64,000 bases of DNA. It comes from Anniella stebbinsi (lineage: Eukaryota; Chordata; Lepidosauria; Squamata; Anniellidae). Below are positions 34,201 through 43,928 of this stretch, piece after piece; positions within the stretch are counted from its first letter, which is position 1, and the number at the start of each line of letters is the position of its first letter. A program made the translations under genes and the position numbers. The stretch is from the NCBI GenBank assembly GCA_029215795.1, contig JARDYH010000004.1:215428517-215492516 (forward strand). The letters run 5' to 3'. Under the pieces are notes generated by a model. That model ran no database searches, was not told the origin of the DNA, and saw only the letters and a list, made by a program, of their open reading frames with translations.

Positions 34201-37200
34201 AATGTTGGGTGGTTGAGGGAAAGGTGGACTGGATTTAGCCCCGGTACTGGACCATAAAGTTCTTCACTCCTTATCTATAGTGACATGAATGACCGTTCTT
34301 TTCTTTCATTTATATTAGACTGGAAGTATTGCTGGAGTCCTAGGTATGATCGTCCTTACAGTACTCACTCTAGTGCTGAATGAAGGTTCTTGGGGTGTGG
34401 ATCCCTTTTTTCTGATAGCTGCTGCCATCTTCCCCTTGACTGGCTACCTTGGCGGCTTTCTCTTGGCCCGCCTCACCTACCAGTCTTGGCAAAGGTACCT
34501 GAGAAATGACATGAATGGACAATTTGCTGACATTCAGCTAATGGTCAGCTGGTGGTTCAACCCGGAAAAATGGAGGGTGTGTGGAATTTACGCTGTCTTC
34601 TCTGAGAAGCGAGGGAACATAAGGCCAGAAGGAAACAAGCTGGCCATGGCCTCTGGGAACTCAAAGTAGACTAGAAAGGTGATGAGCCCAGGTTGGCTTG
34701 CCAGGTTAATTAACCTTGCAAGGCCTTATTGGACTGGAGGTTCTAAAATCATAGAGTTAGAATGTAGAGTTCAGCCAGAGGTGGGCAAACGTCAGGTTTG
34801 TGGGATATCTTTTATTTTTATTTTTTAACCCTGAGGTCCTTCAACTGGAGCCAGGTGCATAACAGTGGATCAGGAGGTGAGACATACACATGGAGTGCGA
34901 TCCTTTTACATGTTTAGACAGAAGAAAGTCCTGCGACGCCCAGCATGCCCATGTCACCATGTCTGGCTGAGGTACGCTGGTACAGGACATTTTTTTCTGT
35001 CTAAACATGTGTAGGATTGTGCCCTAAGAATTAAGGAACAGGGTGATTATGACCACATGATCAACCCTAGGCTGACCATATGAAAAGGAGGACAGGGTTC
35101 ATGTAACTTTAACAGTTGCAGAGAAATGGGAATTTCAGCCGGCGTCATCTGTATGCAATTAGTCCCTGGTGAAATTCCCTCTTCATCACAACAGTTAAAG
35201 TTGCAGGCACTATACTAAAATGACCAGATACAAAAGAGGGCAGGGCGCCTGCAGCTTTAACTGTTGTAAAGAAGAGGGAATTTCACCAGATACTAATTGC
35301 ATACAAATGACGCCGGCTGAAATTCCCTTTTCTCTACAACTGTTAAAGTTACATGAACCCTGTCCTCCTTTTCATATGGTCAGCCTAATCAACCCAGGAA
35401 TTTGTAATCCATGCCAGAGCTCAGCTTGCAATCCCTTTCACACAAAAATCTACTTGTGGTTCCTCCCCACACCATCATTCTTTTTCAGCAAATTAATTTA
35501 GGAGTGGGGTAGTGAAGTTTAGTTGTTATTGTTAACACAACAGGGAACCAGAAACTCTTGCAGATCTAGTGCAGATTACTAATATGAGGTTCTCTACATT
35601 AAGGGGGGAAACCCACACCCTTACCAGGTCTCGGATCTTTTTGTGTTCACAACGGACTCCTTCAAACAGTGACCAACAGTGACCACATGATTTTGAACAG
35701 TAAAGGGAATGCTATTGCAGCCTATTCTTCTATACGAAACAGCGCCATTTAGTGGCGGAATAAAGCCCGCCATAAATTATATACTGGATTAACTCTGTAT
35801 TTTTAAAACATGGGATTACTGGAGGAAACCGCAGGAGACATCCTGGCTGTTGATGATGTCATGTAATCGACCCACAAATGTCCGTGAGTGGCCAGTCACG
35901 AGTATGCTATAATCTGCTTTCTGCTCTCCCCTGATGTAGTCAAAAACCCTGCTCAATGCAGGGTGGAACTACAACATCCCTGATAGGTAGCTGCCCAGCC
36001 TCTATTTAAATACCCCCAGCGAAAGAGCCCACTGCCTCTCGAGGCAGTCTGAGCCACCGTCAAACAGCTCTTTATCATTACACATTTCTCCCAATGTTTT
36101 GCCAAAATCTGTTCCCCCACCCCACATTAGTTCTAGTCCTGCCTTCTCATGGTAGGATGCTCAATAAACCCAGTTTAACACATTTCAAAATCTTTGTGTT
36201 TGCAGATGTCGGACAATTGCTGTGGAAACAGGGACACAGAACATGCACTTTTGCTATGTTTCGCTTCAGTTATCTTTCGGCATGCAGCATTTTAGCCAAA
36301 TATTTCCTTTCGTTCTGTTCTATAGTGTTTTTCAGCTGCTAACTTTAATTATCATCGTTACTGGTAGGTAGATCTATTCAAATATTTGCTCTGAAGAAAA
36401 GCAGAGTGTGGGGAGAAAATGCGAGAGAGAAGGGGGGGCAAGACCAAAGATAGCTCTAAATCAACTGTGGGCAACCCACGGCCTGCGCGTGGTTCTCGGA
36501 GGCTGCTGGCATGTCCTGCCATGGATGCTTTGGTTCCCCGAGGCCCACTGCCACCAATACCACACAGGGGCTCACAAGGAAATCCAGATCAAGATGGCTG
36601 TTTCCCAGCCAATAACCCTGATTGCTGTGGAGGAGGAGGAAGAGGAGGAGGCAAGGTTAATGCCCCTGCCCCCAGTAATCCTCTGTGTGTGTGTGTGTGT
36701 GTGTGTGTGTAAGTAAGTGTGTAATTGGGTGTGCCTTGGTGTGGGTGTGTATGTGCCCAGCCCCGCAAGGGTTCTGCAGTCCCCTGCAACCCCAAAACTC
36801 CCCCCCTCCTCTAAATGGAGAGGATCACTTTATGGCATAGTGGATGGCCAACGGTTACTCATTTTATTGGACTGGATTCAGATATTGTTCTTATTATTTG
36901 AATCACTTGTTAGCAGTTTTTCCATGGAGTGTGTGTGTGTGTGTGTGTGCGTGTGTGCAGTGATGCGCAATTTTTAAAACCTGGCAACAAAATCCATTTA
37001 CAATAAAATTCTGCTTGGTGATTTCTCTCAATGAAACCTGTTAGGGCAGCATCACACATTGCATTTGTAGGTTACTTTACTTTAAAAGTGTAAAGTGTGA
37101 CTGTGATGAGACAAATGTACTGTAAGATGTATGTTAATTAGAAAACCAGGATTAATTAATGAGTTATTCATGAGGTTCAAGAGCACTTCTCTGCAGATTC

Positions 37201-40106
37201 CAACAACTTCTGCAATATGCTTCAGTCTCAGCACAAAAATTAAGGCCAAACTACACATGACCTTAAAATAAATGCCCCGTTGCATGTAACCTGCAGGTTT
37301 TAAAAGAGGCAATTGCATGGTGGTAGGGTGAGAATGAACAGGATCAGAGCAGGGGTGGAGAGAGAAATATTAACCCTTTCCTCCCTTGCTTTCATCCTGA
37401 GGACAAATTTCAGTTGTTAGCCACAAATAACCAGAGTTCACAATCCAACAACAAACCATGGGCTCTCTTCCTGGGTTGTTTGTGGTTAACAACCCATAGT
37501 TAAACCATAGTGCAGGGTTTTGCCATAACAACAACCCATGATTCAACAACAACTCACAATTCAGAGACAACCCATACCCTGGGTTATTACTTGCGACTAG
37601 GCCCATGTAGCATTCCATGAAGTTTCAAATAGCTTTTTAAAAATTATTCTTTAGAGTAGGGCCTTTACAACTTGTGAGCCATCATACTGAATACAGACTG
37701 CCAGGAATCTACAGCAGCTAGATTAACTAGATAAACCTACCTTTTTTGCTGCTTGCCTGGAGTTGAGTATATTTCAAGCATGCAGTGGTTGTTTCAGTTG
37801 TAACGCTAAGGAATTGTTTAGTGTTACTAGAACTAATCTAGTTTTCCCTAGTCCTGGCGCAATCTACCCACCCTTTCCCTCCCCTCGGGTGCAGCTGCAC
37901 AGAGGAGATCAGAAGTTTCCATGTGTCTTTTTAGATGAACTGCTAGGGTCTGTTCAGATGTCATGCTAAGCCATAATAGTTAAGCATTTTGGAATAACTA
38001 TGGTGCTTAGCATGTCGTGTGGGAGAGAAAAACACGACAACAATGGTTAAACACCCCCCTGCAGCAGGAGTAAGGGGCCCTGGGGTGGCTGACATACGGT
38101 GGTTTCCTTGGTGGTTAAAATGGGCTTCGGGGTTTACAGTCTGCAACCACAGAGTCCCCCAGCAAGAGTAACAGCCACTTCTGGCAATGCTCTTGCTGCC
38201 ATGGACTCTCTCTATGGCCACGTGGCCATTCTCCCCCCCCCCCCCTTTTTCAATGGAGCAGCTGCTGGCAGCCCATTCATCAGTGAAGGTTCCCGGATGC
38301 ATGGTTCAATTGCACAGAGCTATGTGATAACTGCAGAGGATGGTGGGTAGTGGAACCACAGGAGCTGCGTAGTTCCCAGTCACCTGGCTGGCCCGCTTGC
38401 AGCGGTAGTTACCCCTCCCCTCTCCATAGTTACCCTAACCACCACCCCACGCGTATGAACATGGCCTTTGCATGTCACTTCATTTATTATATTTCTATAT
38501 CCATAGCCAAAGCTCTCTGGGTGTCACTCAAACCCAAAAGTGCGGCTAATCTTAGCAGCGGTTGGTGAAAACAAGCCAGTTTCCTAAACTATGGTTTGAA
38601 GTTGGCTTGTTTCTCCTGACTGTAGTTAAGATCAACCATAGTTTGCCCAGGTACTGTGCTTAATAAAAAATGGAAGCGAAAGCTTCCAATTTTTTCCCTA
38701 GAGAAGGAATGGGATGGGGGAGGCTAGGGCTCCTTCTGTTAAGGCTAAACCTCTTTCAGCTTAAGAGTTTCGGAGACGCTTTTAAGGGCTGCATTCCAAT
38801 ACCAGCATATTGTAGCTTAAAGCTCTCAGTACCAGTGACTAAGCTTTACCAGAGGTATTTCAACCTTTTAGAACAGTGGGGGTAGGGAAATGATTGGTGG
38901 TTGGGGAAAGGGTGTGACCATCTAGGGAACCTCACAGGGCCAGATTGAGAGCCCAGGAAGGCAGGATTTGGCCTCAGTCCTGAAGTCCCCCACTATGGTT
39001 TAACATTATCTCTGACCCAGCTCAGTGTTGGGCTCCTGTATTTGTCTTGGTGGGCCAGGAGTTGCACAGGGGGAAGGCACCAAATACAGGGGCAAAGTGG
39101 AAGAGGCCTCCAAGCGTGGAGAAGACCATTTATTGCTCAATGCATTTTTAAAGCAACTTAATAATTTTCAGTGTCTTAAAATTTGATGTGCCATAAGAGT
39201 GGACTTGAATATAAAGCAACTCGACTTATACATTGGGACAACAAATCAACTTGAAAACAACCCTAATACAACGGACTTGAATCAAATCCCGTCAATTTTA
39301 TGATTGTTGATTTGTTGTCCCGACATCTAGGTTCAGTTGCTTTATAGTCAAGTCCACTTTTATGGCAGAAGTGAGACCTGCAACAAAATGTTGGCAGTGC
39401 AGACTGTTCCTCTTCGAGATTCCAGCCAGCCAGGCCCCTTCTCAGTATACTCCATTCCTTTTCAACGCCTGTGCAGTTTTCTACTCCAATCCTGCAACTG
39501 TCAGCTAGTTTTTCTTGACCATTGAGCATGCTCAGTCCTCATTGGGCTTTTGGGTGTCATCCCCCCTTAGGTCCCCATCCCCCCAGTTTTGTTTTCTAGA
39601 TCTGCAAACCTTGGTGTTTCTTAAAACCTGCTGCTGGTAGCTCCATTTTTTTTTGCATGAAAGGTGTTATTTGCATGAATGGAAACTTTCCCTGCCAGAT
39701 GTTGTTAAGACTACAACTCCCATCACCTGACCATTGGCCATGGTGGCTGGGATTGATGGAGGTTGGAGTACATCATCATCTGGAGGGCCACAGATTCCAT
39801 ACCTGTCCATAGAGAACCATACCTGCACGGAACACAGCATAAGAAATGCTCCCGAGAGCCTCCTCTAAGATATTTTATGCATTTGTGTTGCATGCAGTTT
39901 ACCAGATTTACAAGAAATGTTTGAGGAAAGCAACAGCAGAGGAGACGCCACCTGATCCGCACAGGAAAATGTCAGACAGTTCGGGTGGCAAGGTCAACAT
40001 GGGATTTGAAAAGGCCAAGGAGCAGACGGAGGATTTCAAAATGGAAAACAGTTCCAAAGCTGTTCCGTTTCAACAGGGATCTGAGCACAACACATGTTCC
40101 CTTTAA
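27859..40106 (+). CDS. SLC10A6: SLC10A6-like sodium-dependent solute carrier (six exons)
   Basis: Span of a spliced gene; coding exons are 27859-28232, 30606-30724, 32148-32236, 34319-34494, 36206-36363 and 39898-40106. All phases join and give 374 aa; human SLC10A6 is close to this length. The family moves organic anions with Na+ across the plasma membrane; SLC10A6 (SOAT) takes sulfated steroids. Visible hallmarks are a lumenal N-terminus with sequons at N3, N6 and N13, Q74 in CQFGLMP, GCCPGG at 103-108, S111-N112, T129, and ETGTQN with E260 and Q264. These correspond to the Na+-site residues known from NTCP/ASBT. About nine hydrophobic segments precede a ~65-residue cytosolic tail. Synteny with PTPN13 favours SLC10A6 over SLC10A1/A2. 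Start: ATG with G at -3 and +4. Oddity: MTFFSN at 128-133 where relatives have MTTCST. Confidence 0.9.
30606..30724 (+). CDS. SLC10A6: SLC10A6 exon 2
   Basis: Acceptor TTACTTGCAG, donor ACCATAG|GTACGA. Codes the end of codon 125 to the first base of codon 165, including SVSMTFFSNVAVLGVMP. It enters in phase 2 and leaves in phase 1, fitting both neighbours. Confidence 0.93.
30800..31065. other. Intron 2 sequence, no element assigned
   Basis: Nothing recognisable before the LINE copy that begins near 31070. Confidence 0.35.
31070..31740 (+). mobile_element. L2-like LINE 3' end with ORF2 C-terminus
   Basis: The open frame at 31047-31520 codes VLTFKALNGLRPGYLKACL, YVPARTLRSSSGVLLCEPLP and RRAFSAVAPWLWNELPREVR, the conserved stretch after the reverse transcriptase of L2/CR1-clade LINEs. 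A noncoding tail ends 'cttcggctattgggcggtat' then (TCAA)n at 31711-31735. It sits in SLC10A6 intron 2, sense orientation. Confidence 0.85.
32148..32236 (+). CDS. SLC10A6: SLC10A6 exon 3
   Basis: Acceptor CTCCTTTCTAG, donor CTCAAG|GTGAAT. Codes GTALPGLAIPIACGVLVNYR then WPKQSKIILK to residue 194, ending in phase 0. VNYRWPKQSKIILK is shared with mammalian SLC10A6. Confidence 0.94.
32390..32633. repeat. ~244-bp GC-rich foldback in SLC10A6 intron 3
   Basis: Left arm ~32390-32507 and right arm 32516-~32633 are inverted copies separated by only 8 bp (centre GGTCCC-agaaaccc-GGGACC). The inner ~65 bp ('cgcaatgcctgcacgtcgag' and complement) differ at very few positions; the outer parts are more diverged. 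CpG is well preserved in the inner arms. Confidence 0.85.
32930..33150 (+). mobile_element. LINE 3' tail
   Basis: T-rich sequence ending 'gaaaggcagccaagaaatag' then 'taaataagtaaataaaataa', typical of LINE 3' ends in this window. Confidence 0.45.
33200..33340. mobile_element. hAT-like foldback
   Basis: 'acagccttcgcccaacttgg' and 'tacagatgttttggactact' against 'ggaaaccaggtggggaaggc'. The right half is decayed. Confidence 0.6.
33690..33978. repeat. ~290-bp imperfect foldback in SLC10A6 intron 3
   Basis: Left arm from 'gagggatggacttaccaggg' and 'cacaggaatggtggacgctt' pairs with the right arm ending 'cctgtgcccaggtaaatcca' then 'tccctc'. Arms are about 100 bp with frequent mismatches; the loop is about 80 bp. 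Confidence 0.7.
34319..34494 (+). CDS. SLC10A6: SLC10A6 exon 4
   Basis: Acceptor TTTATATTAG, donor TTGGCAAAG|GTACCT. Codes residues 195-252 plus two bases: TGSIAGVLGMIVLTVLTLVL, then IFPLTGYLGGFLLARLTYQS and WQ(R). Read-through past the donor stays open for 57 codons to 34669. Confidence 0.93.
34893..35031. mobile_element. Foldback MITE, 'catgtttagacag' family
   Basis: Left 'catgtttagacagaagaaag' then 'tcctgcgacgcccagcatgc'; right 'ttttctgtctaaacatgtgt' then 'aggattgtgccct'. Clear inverted ends. Confidence 0.7.
35068..35387. mobile_element. 320-bp compound hAT foldback with perfect 8-bp target duplication
   Basis: Termini TAGGCTGACC and GGTCAGCCTA are flanked by ATCAACCC at 35060-35067 and 35388-35395. 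The arms (~145 bp each) are inverted copies. Each half resembles a truncated copy of the 172-bp element at 19416. The internal junction 'gcaggcactatact' recurs in the copy at 41236. Lies in SLC10A6 intron 4. Confidence 0.9.
35396..36205. other. SLC10A6 intron 4, no element assigned
   Basis: Mostly unique-looking sequence with no coding signal. Confidence 0.35.
36206..36363 (+). CDS. SLC10A6: SLC10A6 exon 5
   Basis: Acceptor TTTGTGTTTGCAG, donor GTTACTG|GTAGGT. Codes (R)CRTIAVETGTQNMHFCYVSL, then QLSFGMQHFSQIFPFVLFYS and VFQLLTLIIIVT. It carries the ETG-QN motif (E260, Q264) that binds Na+ in the family. It is the most diverged exon, but phases 2 and 1 fit exactly. Confidence 0.92.
36364..37370. 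other. SLC10A6 intron 5, TG microsatellites
   Basis: (TG)n at ~36685-36709 and ~36929-36955. Polypurine run near 36630. No exon. Confidence 0.5.
37375..37600. mobile_element. Foldback MITE-like block, 'caacaacaaaccatgg'
   Basis: Alternating inverted motifs, 'ccaacaacaaaccatgggct' and 'gttgtttgtggttaacaacc', as in 10060-10415 and 22370-22755. Confidence 0.45.
37945..38030. mobile_element. Short foldback MITE
   Basis: 'tgttcagatgtcatgctaag' then 'ccataatagttaagcatttt' against 'ggtgcttagcatgtcgtgtg'. A compact member of the 8575 family. Confidence 0.5.
38480..38540 (-). mobile_element. LINE 3' tail, minus strand
   Basis: 'atttctatatccatagccaa' then 'agctctctgggtg' matches the reversed tail at 31675-31740. 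Confidence 0.45.
38550..39185. other. SLC10A6 intron 5, no element assigned
   Basis: No coding signal or recognised repeat. Confidence 0.35.
39191..39365. repeat. 175-bp foldback ~530 bp before the last SLC10A6 exon
   Basis: Left arm 39191-39250 ('ccataagagtggacttgaat' to 'gggacaacaaatcaac') is inverted at 39306-39365. Few mismatches; loop 55 bp. Confidence 0.8.
39340..39545 (-). repeat. 'gcatgctcagt' repeat, copy 3, minus strand
   Basis: The reverse strand reads 'actgagcatgctcaatggtc', 'ggctggctggaatctcgaag' and 'aacattttgttgcaggtctc', the same order as 16505 and 22885. Confidence 0.5.
39898..40106 (+). CDS. SLC10A6: SLC10A6 exon 6 and stop
   Basis: Acceptor TGTTGCATGCAG. Codes residues 306-374: VYQIYKKCLRKATAEE, then a charged cytosolic tail including GGKVNMGFEKAKEQ, ending TAA at 40104-40106. 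The tail differs from the longer human SLC10A6 tail and recalls the NGGF-type tail of SLC10A2. Confidence 0.9.
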
Positions 40107-40134
40107 GACTTCACACCCAAGGCAAAGAAGAGTT

Positions 40135-40140
40135 AATAAA
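40135..40140 (+). terminator. SLC10A6: Poly(A) signal, SLC10A6
   Basis: AATAAA 29 bp after the stop codon, implying a very short 3' UTR. A later signal may be used instead. Confidence 0.5.
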
Positions 40141-40740
40141 CAGCAAGACCTGGATTGCTACATAGGTGCATAATTGCATCTATTAAGCCTGTCTTCTAAT
40201 CGGGATGCATAGCAAATTATTCACTTAAAATGGGAGAAAGCAAAGGTCTGCATTCTGGAAACCGGAGTCAAATAAAACGAACAGATCACATTATAATAAA
40301 AGAATTACACAGGCGTGGTAGACTCTGTTTTAATGTGATTTGTCTTTGAGTTGATGCAGCCAGCTAAGCCCATTACAAGTATGGATGGCATTCCTATTTG
40401 CTTAACAAAGAACATGCTATTCTTTGTTAAGCAAAATTTTATGTCCAATGTATTTTCCTAGATTAGTTAGTGTTTTTCCTCACTCCACATTTCTCACAAC
40501 AACATTTTATGCTTGGTTTGCTTCTGCAGAACTCTTGGCTCTAGGCAAAAAAAAACCCTTGAGAATATTAACAATATTAGTTAATGGGATTGCATATTAT
40601 CAACTCAACTGTTATACTGTAGAAATCCATAAAAGGGGCCAGAATATAATCTAGTTCAGGCATGGGCAGACTTTAAACTTGTGGGATTTCCCCCTCTCCC
40701 CAAACCAAATGTGTGGGATTTCCCCCCTCCCCAAAACAGA

Positions 40741-41085
40741 GGCCTCATCTACAAGAATACGCCTTTACGCCTGGTTAGGCGATTATGTGCATATTCGCAG
40801 AAGTGCATTTATGCCTAATACCTCTGTACGAGAGGCGGCGAAGCGCATTACTGGACGACCGAAACGCGATTTAAACTGTTGAAATGCGGAGAATCGCTTG
40901 TTCACATAGTCAAAATGCGCTTTAACAGCCAGAGCAAAATAAAACTCGCTATTTAACGCGCATTCGATAATGCGCATAATCGGAGAGAAAACGCACCTCT
41001 ACGCCCAATTTGCGCTCTGTTCTTGTAGAGGTAATTTTTAAATGTGCCTTGAAAGAGCTTTAAATGCCTCTTGTAGAGGCAGCCA
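40741..41085. mobile_element. CpG-dense foldback in the SLC10A6/PTPN13 intergenic gap
   Basis: 'ggcctcatctacaagaatac' at the left is inverted as 'ttcttgtagaggtaa' at ~41020 and again as 'cctcttgtagaggcag' at ~41070. The interior is AT-balanced yet holds about 25 CpG in 260 bp, with repeated 'gcgcat'/'atgcgc' words. No ORF. Confidence 0.65.
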
Positions 41086-41130
41086 GAGTCAGGTGTAATA
41101 TAGTATTTGGCAAGTGAGGTAGAGGTAGGG

Positions 41131-41153
41131 GTGTGTGTGTGTGTGTGTGTGTG
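41131..41153 (+). repeat. (TG)n microsatellite
   Basis: Uninterrupted GT/TG repeat. Confidence 0.9.
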
Positions 41154-41235
41154 TTGGGAGAAAATACAAAATAGTGGCACAAAAGGTTTATCAATACCAA
41201 CTGCTTTCCCATGAGGCATAGATTGGGCTGATTAG

Positions 41236-41555
41236 TAGGCTGACCATATGAAAAGGAGGACAGGGCTCGTGTAACTTTAACAGTTGTACAGAAAAGAGAA
41301 TTTCAGCCAGTGTCATTTGTATGCAATTAGTTCCTGGTGAAATTCCCTCTTCATCACAACAGTTAAAGGTGCAGGCACTATACTAGAGTGACCATATACA
41401 AACGAAGGCAAGGCCCCTGCAACTTTAACTGTTGTGATGAAGAGGGAATTTCACCAGGTGCTGCATGCAGACAAATGACACTGGCTGAAATTCCCTTTTC
41501 TCTACAACTGTTAAAGTTACATGAGCCCTGTCCTCCTTTTCAGATGGTCAGCCTA
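41236..41555. mobile_element. 320-bp compound hAT foldback, second copy
   Basis: Same architecture and internal junction ('gcaggcactatact') as 35068-35387. Termini TAGGCTGACC and GGTCAGCCTA. ATTAG abuts both ends, so the duplication is decayed or shorter here. Confidence 0.85.
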
Positions 41556-41559
41556 ATTA

Positions 41560-42935
41560 GTATTCACAAATACAAATCTGCATCAGTAAATTACTATAGG
41601 TCACGGCTTCCAACAGCCTAATTTAGGGAGAGGGACGTCTTTTTGTTGTTGCAAAAAATCTGGGAGTCAAATCTCCTGCAAACCATCCAGCAAATCACCT
41701 CCTAGGGTATCCCTGATCAAGCTGAATCACTTGCTCCAACATGGAAGCCCCCTCCCTGTTAACAACTGTATTTCTCACCTGAGCCAGAAATGTAAGATTT
41801 TGGTAGCGGTGGTGGATTTCAATAACAAAAGGGGCAATTTTAATTAACAAGAGACACTTTTGAATAATTGCAAAGTGAAATGGCAAAAAAAAAGCAAAGC
41901 ATTTTAAGAGCATGTGTGTTGATCATGTTTTGCCTATTTCACTCCTCTTAATAACTATACTTTTAGGCACATTACTAACAGAACAAATGAGCATTCATTT
42001 TTGAATCAGACTTGTACGCTTTTGGTACACATGGCCCTAGTGCTGGCTCCAGGTTTTTGATAGCCCTTGGCAAGACACCCTCAATGGCAACCCCCCCTCC
42101 CTTAGTGAGTCTGCCTTCTCACCACCATTGTTACCAGCTCCTCATCATCCAGTTATAGCAGAAGGTATGCATAAGTGTCTGAGTGTTAGTCCTTTCCACA
42201 GTCTCCTCTGCCACCCGAGCTAACAGACTAGCCTGGCTGGCAGGAAAGTGCTTGCAGGATCGAGGTGGAGGGAAGAAAAGAGACTTACAGTGGCAGGCAC
42301 AAGAGGAATTCAGCTTCCCTCACCAGCACGACCTGTTTGCTCTAAGCATCCTCCTCATGCTTCATGGCCAGAGACACAAAGCCTTTCTGCACAAGGTATT
42401 TTATTCCTCACTCATGGAAGGTTGTGGGCCCTCTACATGGCCACCTCCTCCTCCTCCTCCTCCTCCTCCTCCAGGGCCTCTCCTATGCTCTGCAATCATT
42501 TTAGCGTGTTTTTAAATGAGGAAAGTCTCGCCATACCCTGAATGGAGGCATGGAACCTTCATGTATTTCCAAAATTATGCTATATCACAGCACCACCTAG
42601 TGGTTGTGCAATGAAACACATAGAAAGGCAGAAAAAGACACCCCCCCTCCCCCGGTGGCAAATGCATTAAGAAACCCGCAATGAATTGGAAGCAGAAGCC
42701 TCGATAAGTGGTGGGTTAAAAGCCTCATGTAGAAAAGCCCACAGGTGCTTTTGTAGCACTATCAGCAGTGGTCTAAAAGATGGGGTGGAACAATATTTGT
42801 TCCCCCCTTTAATGACCTCTGAAATATGTTGTCCAAGGGAACCTCCTTAGTCTGCTTCATAACAGGGTCTGGCCCTGTGTTTTGGCTAATTCCCACTCCA
42901 ATGAAACATCTGGGCACACCAACAGAAACCTAGAG
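41560..42935. other. Intergenic, no gene
   Basis: (CCT)n/(CTC)n at ~42445-42472. Overlapping open frames at 42183-42541 are low-complexity and lack exon signals. Confidence 0.45.
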
Positions 42936-42939
42936 CAGT

Positions 42940-43050
42940 GTTGGGCAACTTGTGGCCCTCCAGATTTTTTGGGCCTACACTTCCCATCATGCCTTACCAA
43001 TGGCTATGCAGGCTAGGGCTCATGGGAGTTGTACACAAAGTTTCAGGAGA
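42940..43050. mobile_element. hAT-like foldback
   Basis: 'cttgtggccctccagatttt' then 'ttgggcctacacttcccatc' against 'ctcatgggagttgtacacaa'. Confidence 0.55.
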
Positions 43051-43229
43051 GACAACCAGTCTTAAATGTATGCGACAGGCCACTGAATGGAAACAATTCA
43101 TTTTTGGATCGGTCTAACAGCTGAGCCTGGAAGTGAGCACTTCATGGAAGCAGGCAAGGACCAGCTGAAATCCAATGCAGCTGATAGCATTTACCAACTA
43201 GTCAACTCCCCATAAAAGTCTGGCCAGCG

Positions 43230-43545
43230 TTTAGCCAGATTGCTGGAAGCAATGTTTGTATCTGGTGCCTTTGCTTTGTGCTTCTCAGCTTTGTGTCATG
43301 CCTAGACTTGTTCTGACTCTTGGACTGTATCCTGACCATTCTTCTGCGTTTCCCTGTGGCCTTGTTCTTGCCTGGACGTATCCTGGCCCTTTGGACCGGA
43401 CTTCTGACTATGCTTCAATGCTTTGTGATTCCAAGATTGTTCAACTTGGCTTCGGACTGCAACCTCGGCTTTTACCCCGGACTGTTTCAATGGACTCTGC
43501 TATCTACATTCTTCAGTGACACCCTTTATTTCCGACAGTAACAAT
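43230..43545 (+). repeat. 'ctggac/ttggact' degenerate repeat tract
   Basis: A run of short degenerate units (ttggactgtatcctgacc, cctggacgtatcctgg, ggaccggacttctgac, ggcttcggactgcaacc). Looks like part of a retroelement end; family unknown. Confidence 0.35.
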
Positions 43546-43928
43546 GGCAGCTCTGTGGTTCTAGAAATTCCCAGTCTAATCCTGGAAGCTGTCCTTACCA
43601 TTGTTTTCTCTCTGCGTCTGCACTGATGTTGGTTGCTTCTACACTTGCTTGGGCACATCCATTTATGCCTAAGGCTAAGAATTTGTTGTTCATACCCAAT
43701 TTGAAATCGAGGATCACCTTACGATGGAGCGAAATGAAATGTTTACTTTAGGTAGCGATTGCAGAGGAGGTGCAATGTGAGTTTGTGAAATGCAAGATCA
43801 ATTCTACAGCAATATCTGAACGTTGCAGAATTCGAATACTTTTGGACGCATCTGTGATGGCTGGGGGGAAAAGAGATCAAGTGGACACAAGTCAGAATCG
43901 CCACGTTTTCATATTTTAAAAGTGTCCT

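Noticed and set aside
36405..36720. Overlapping ~100-aa frames
   Set aside because: Low-complexity polypurine and TG repeat sequence in SLC10A6 intron 5.
42183..42541. 110-aa and 97-aa frames
   Set aside because: Driven by (CCT)n repeats; no exon signals.
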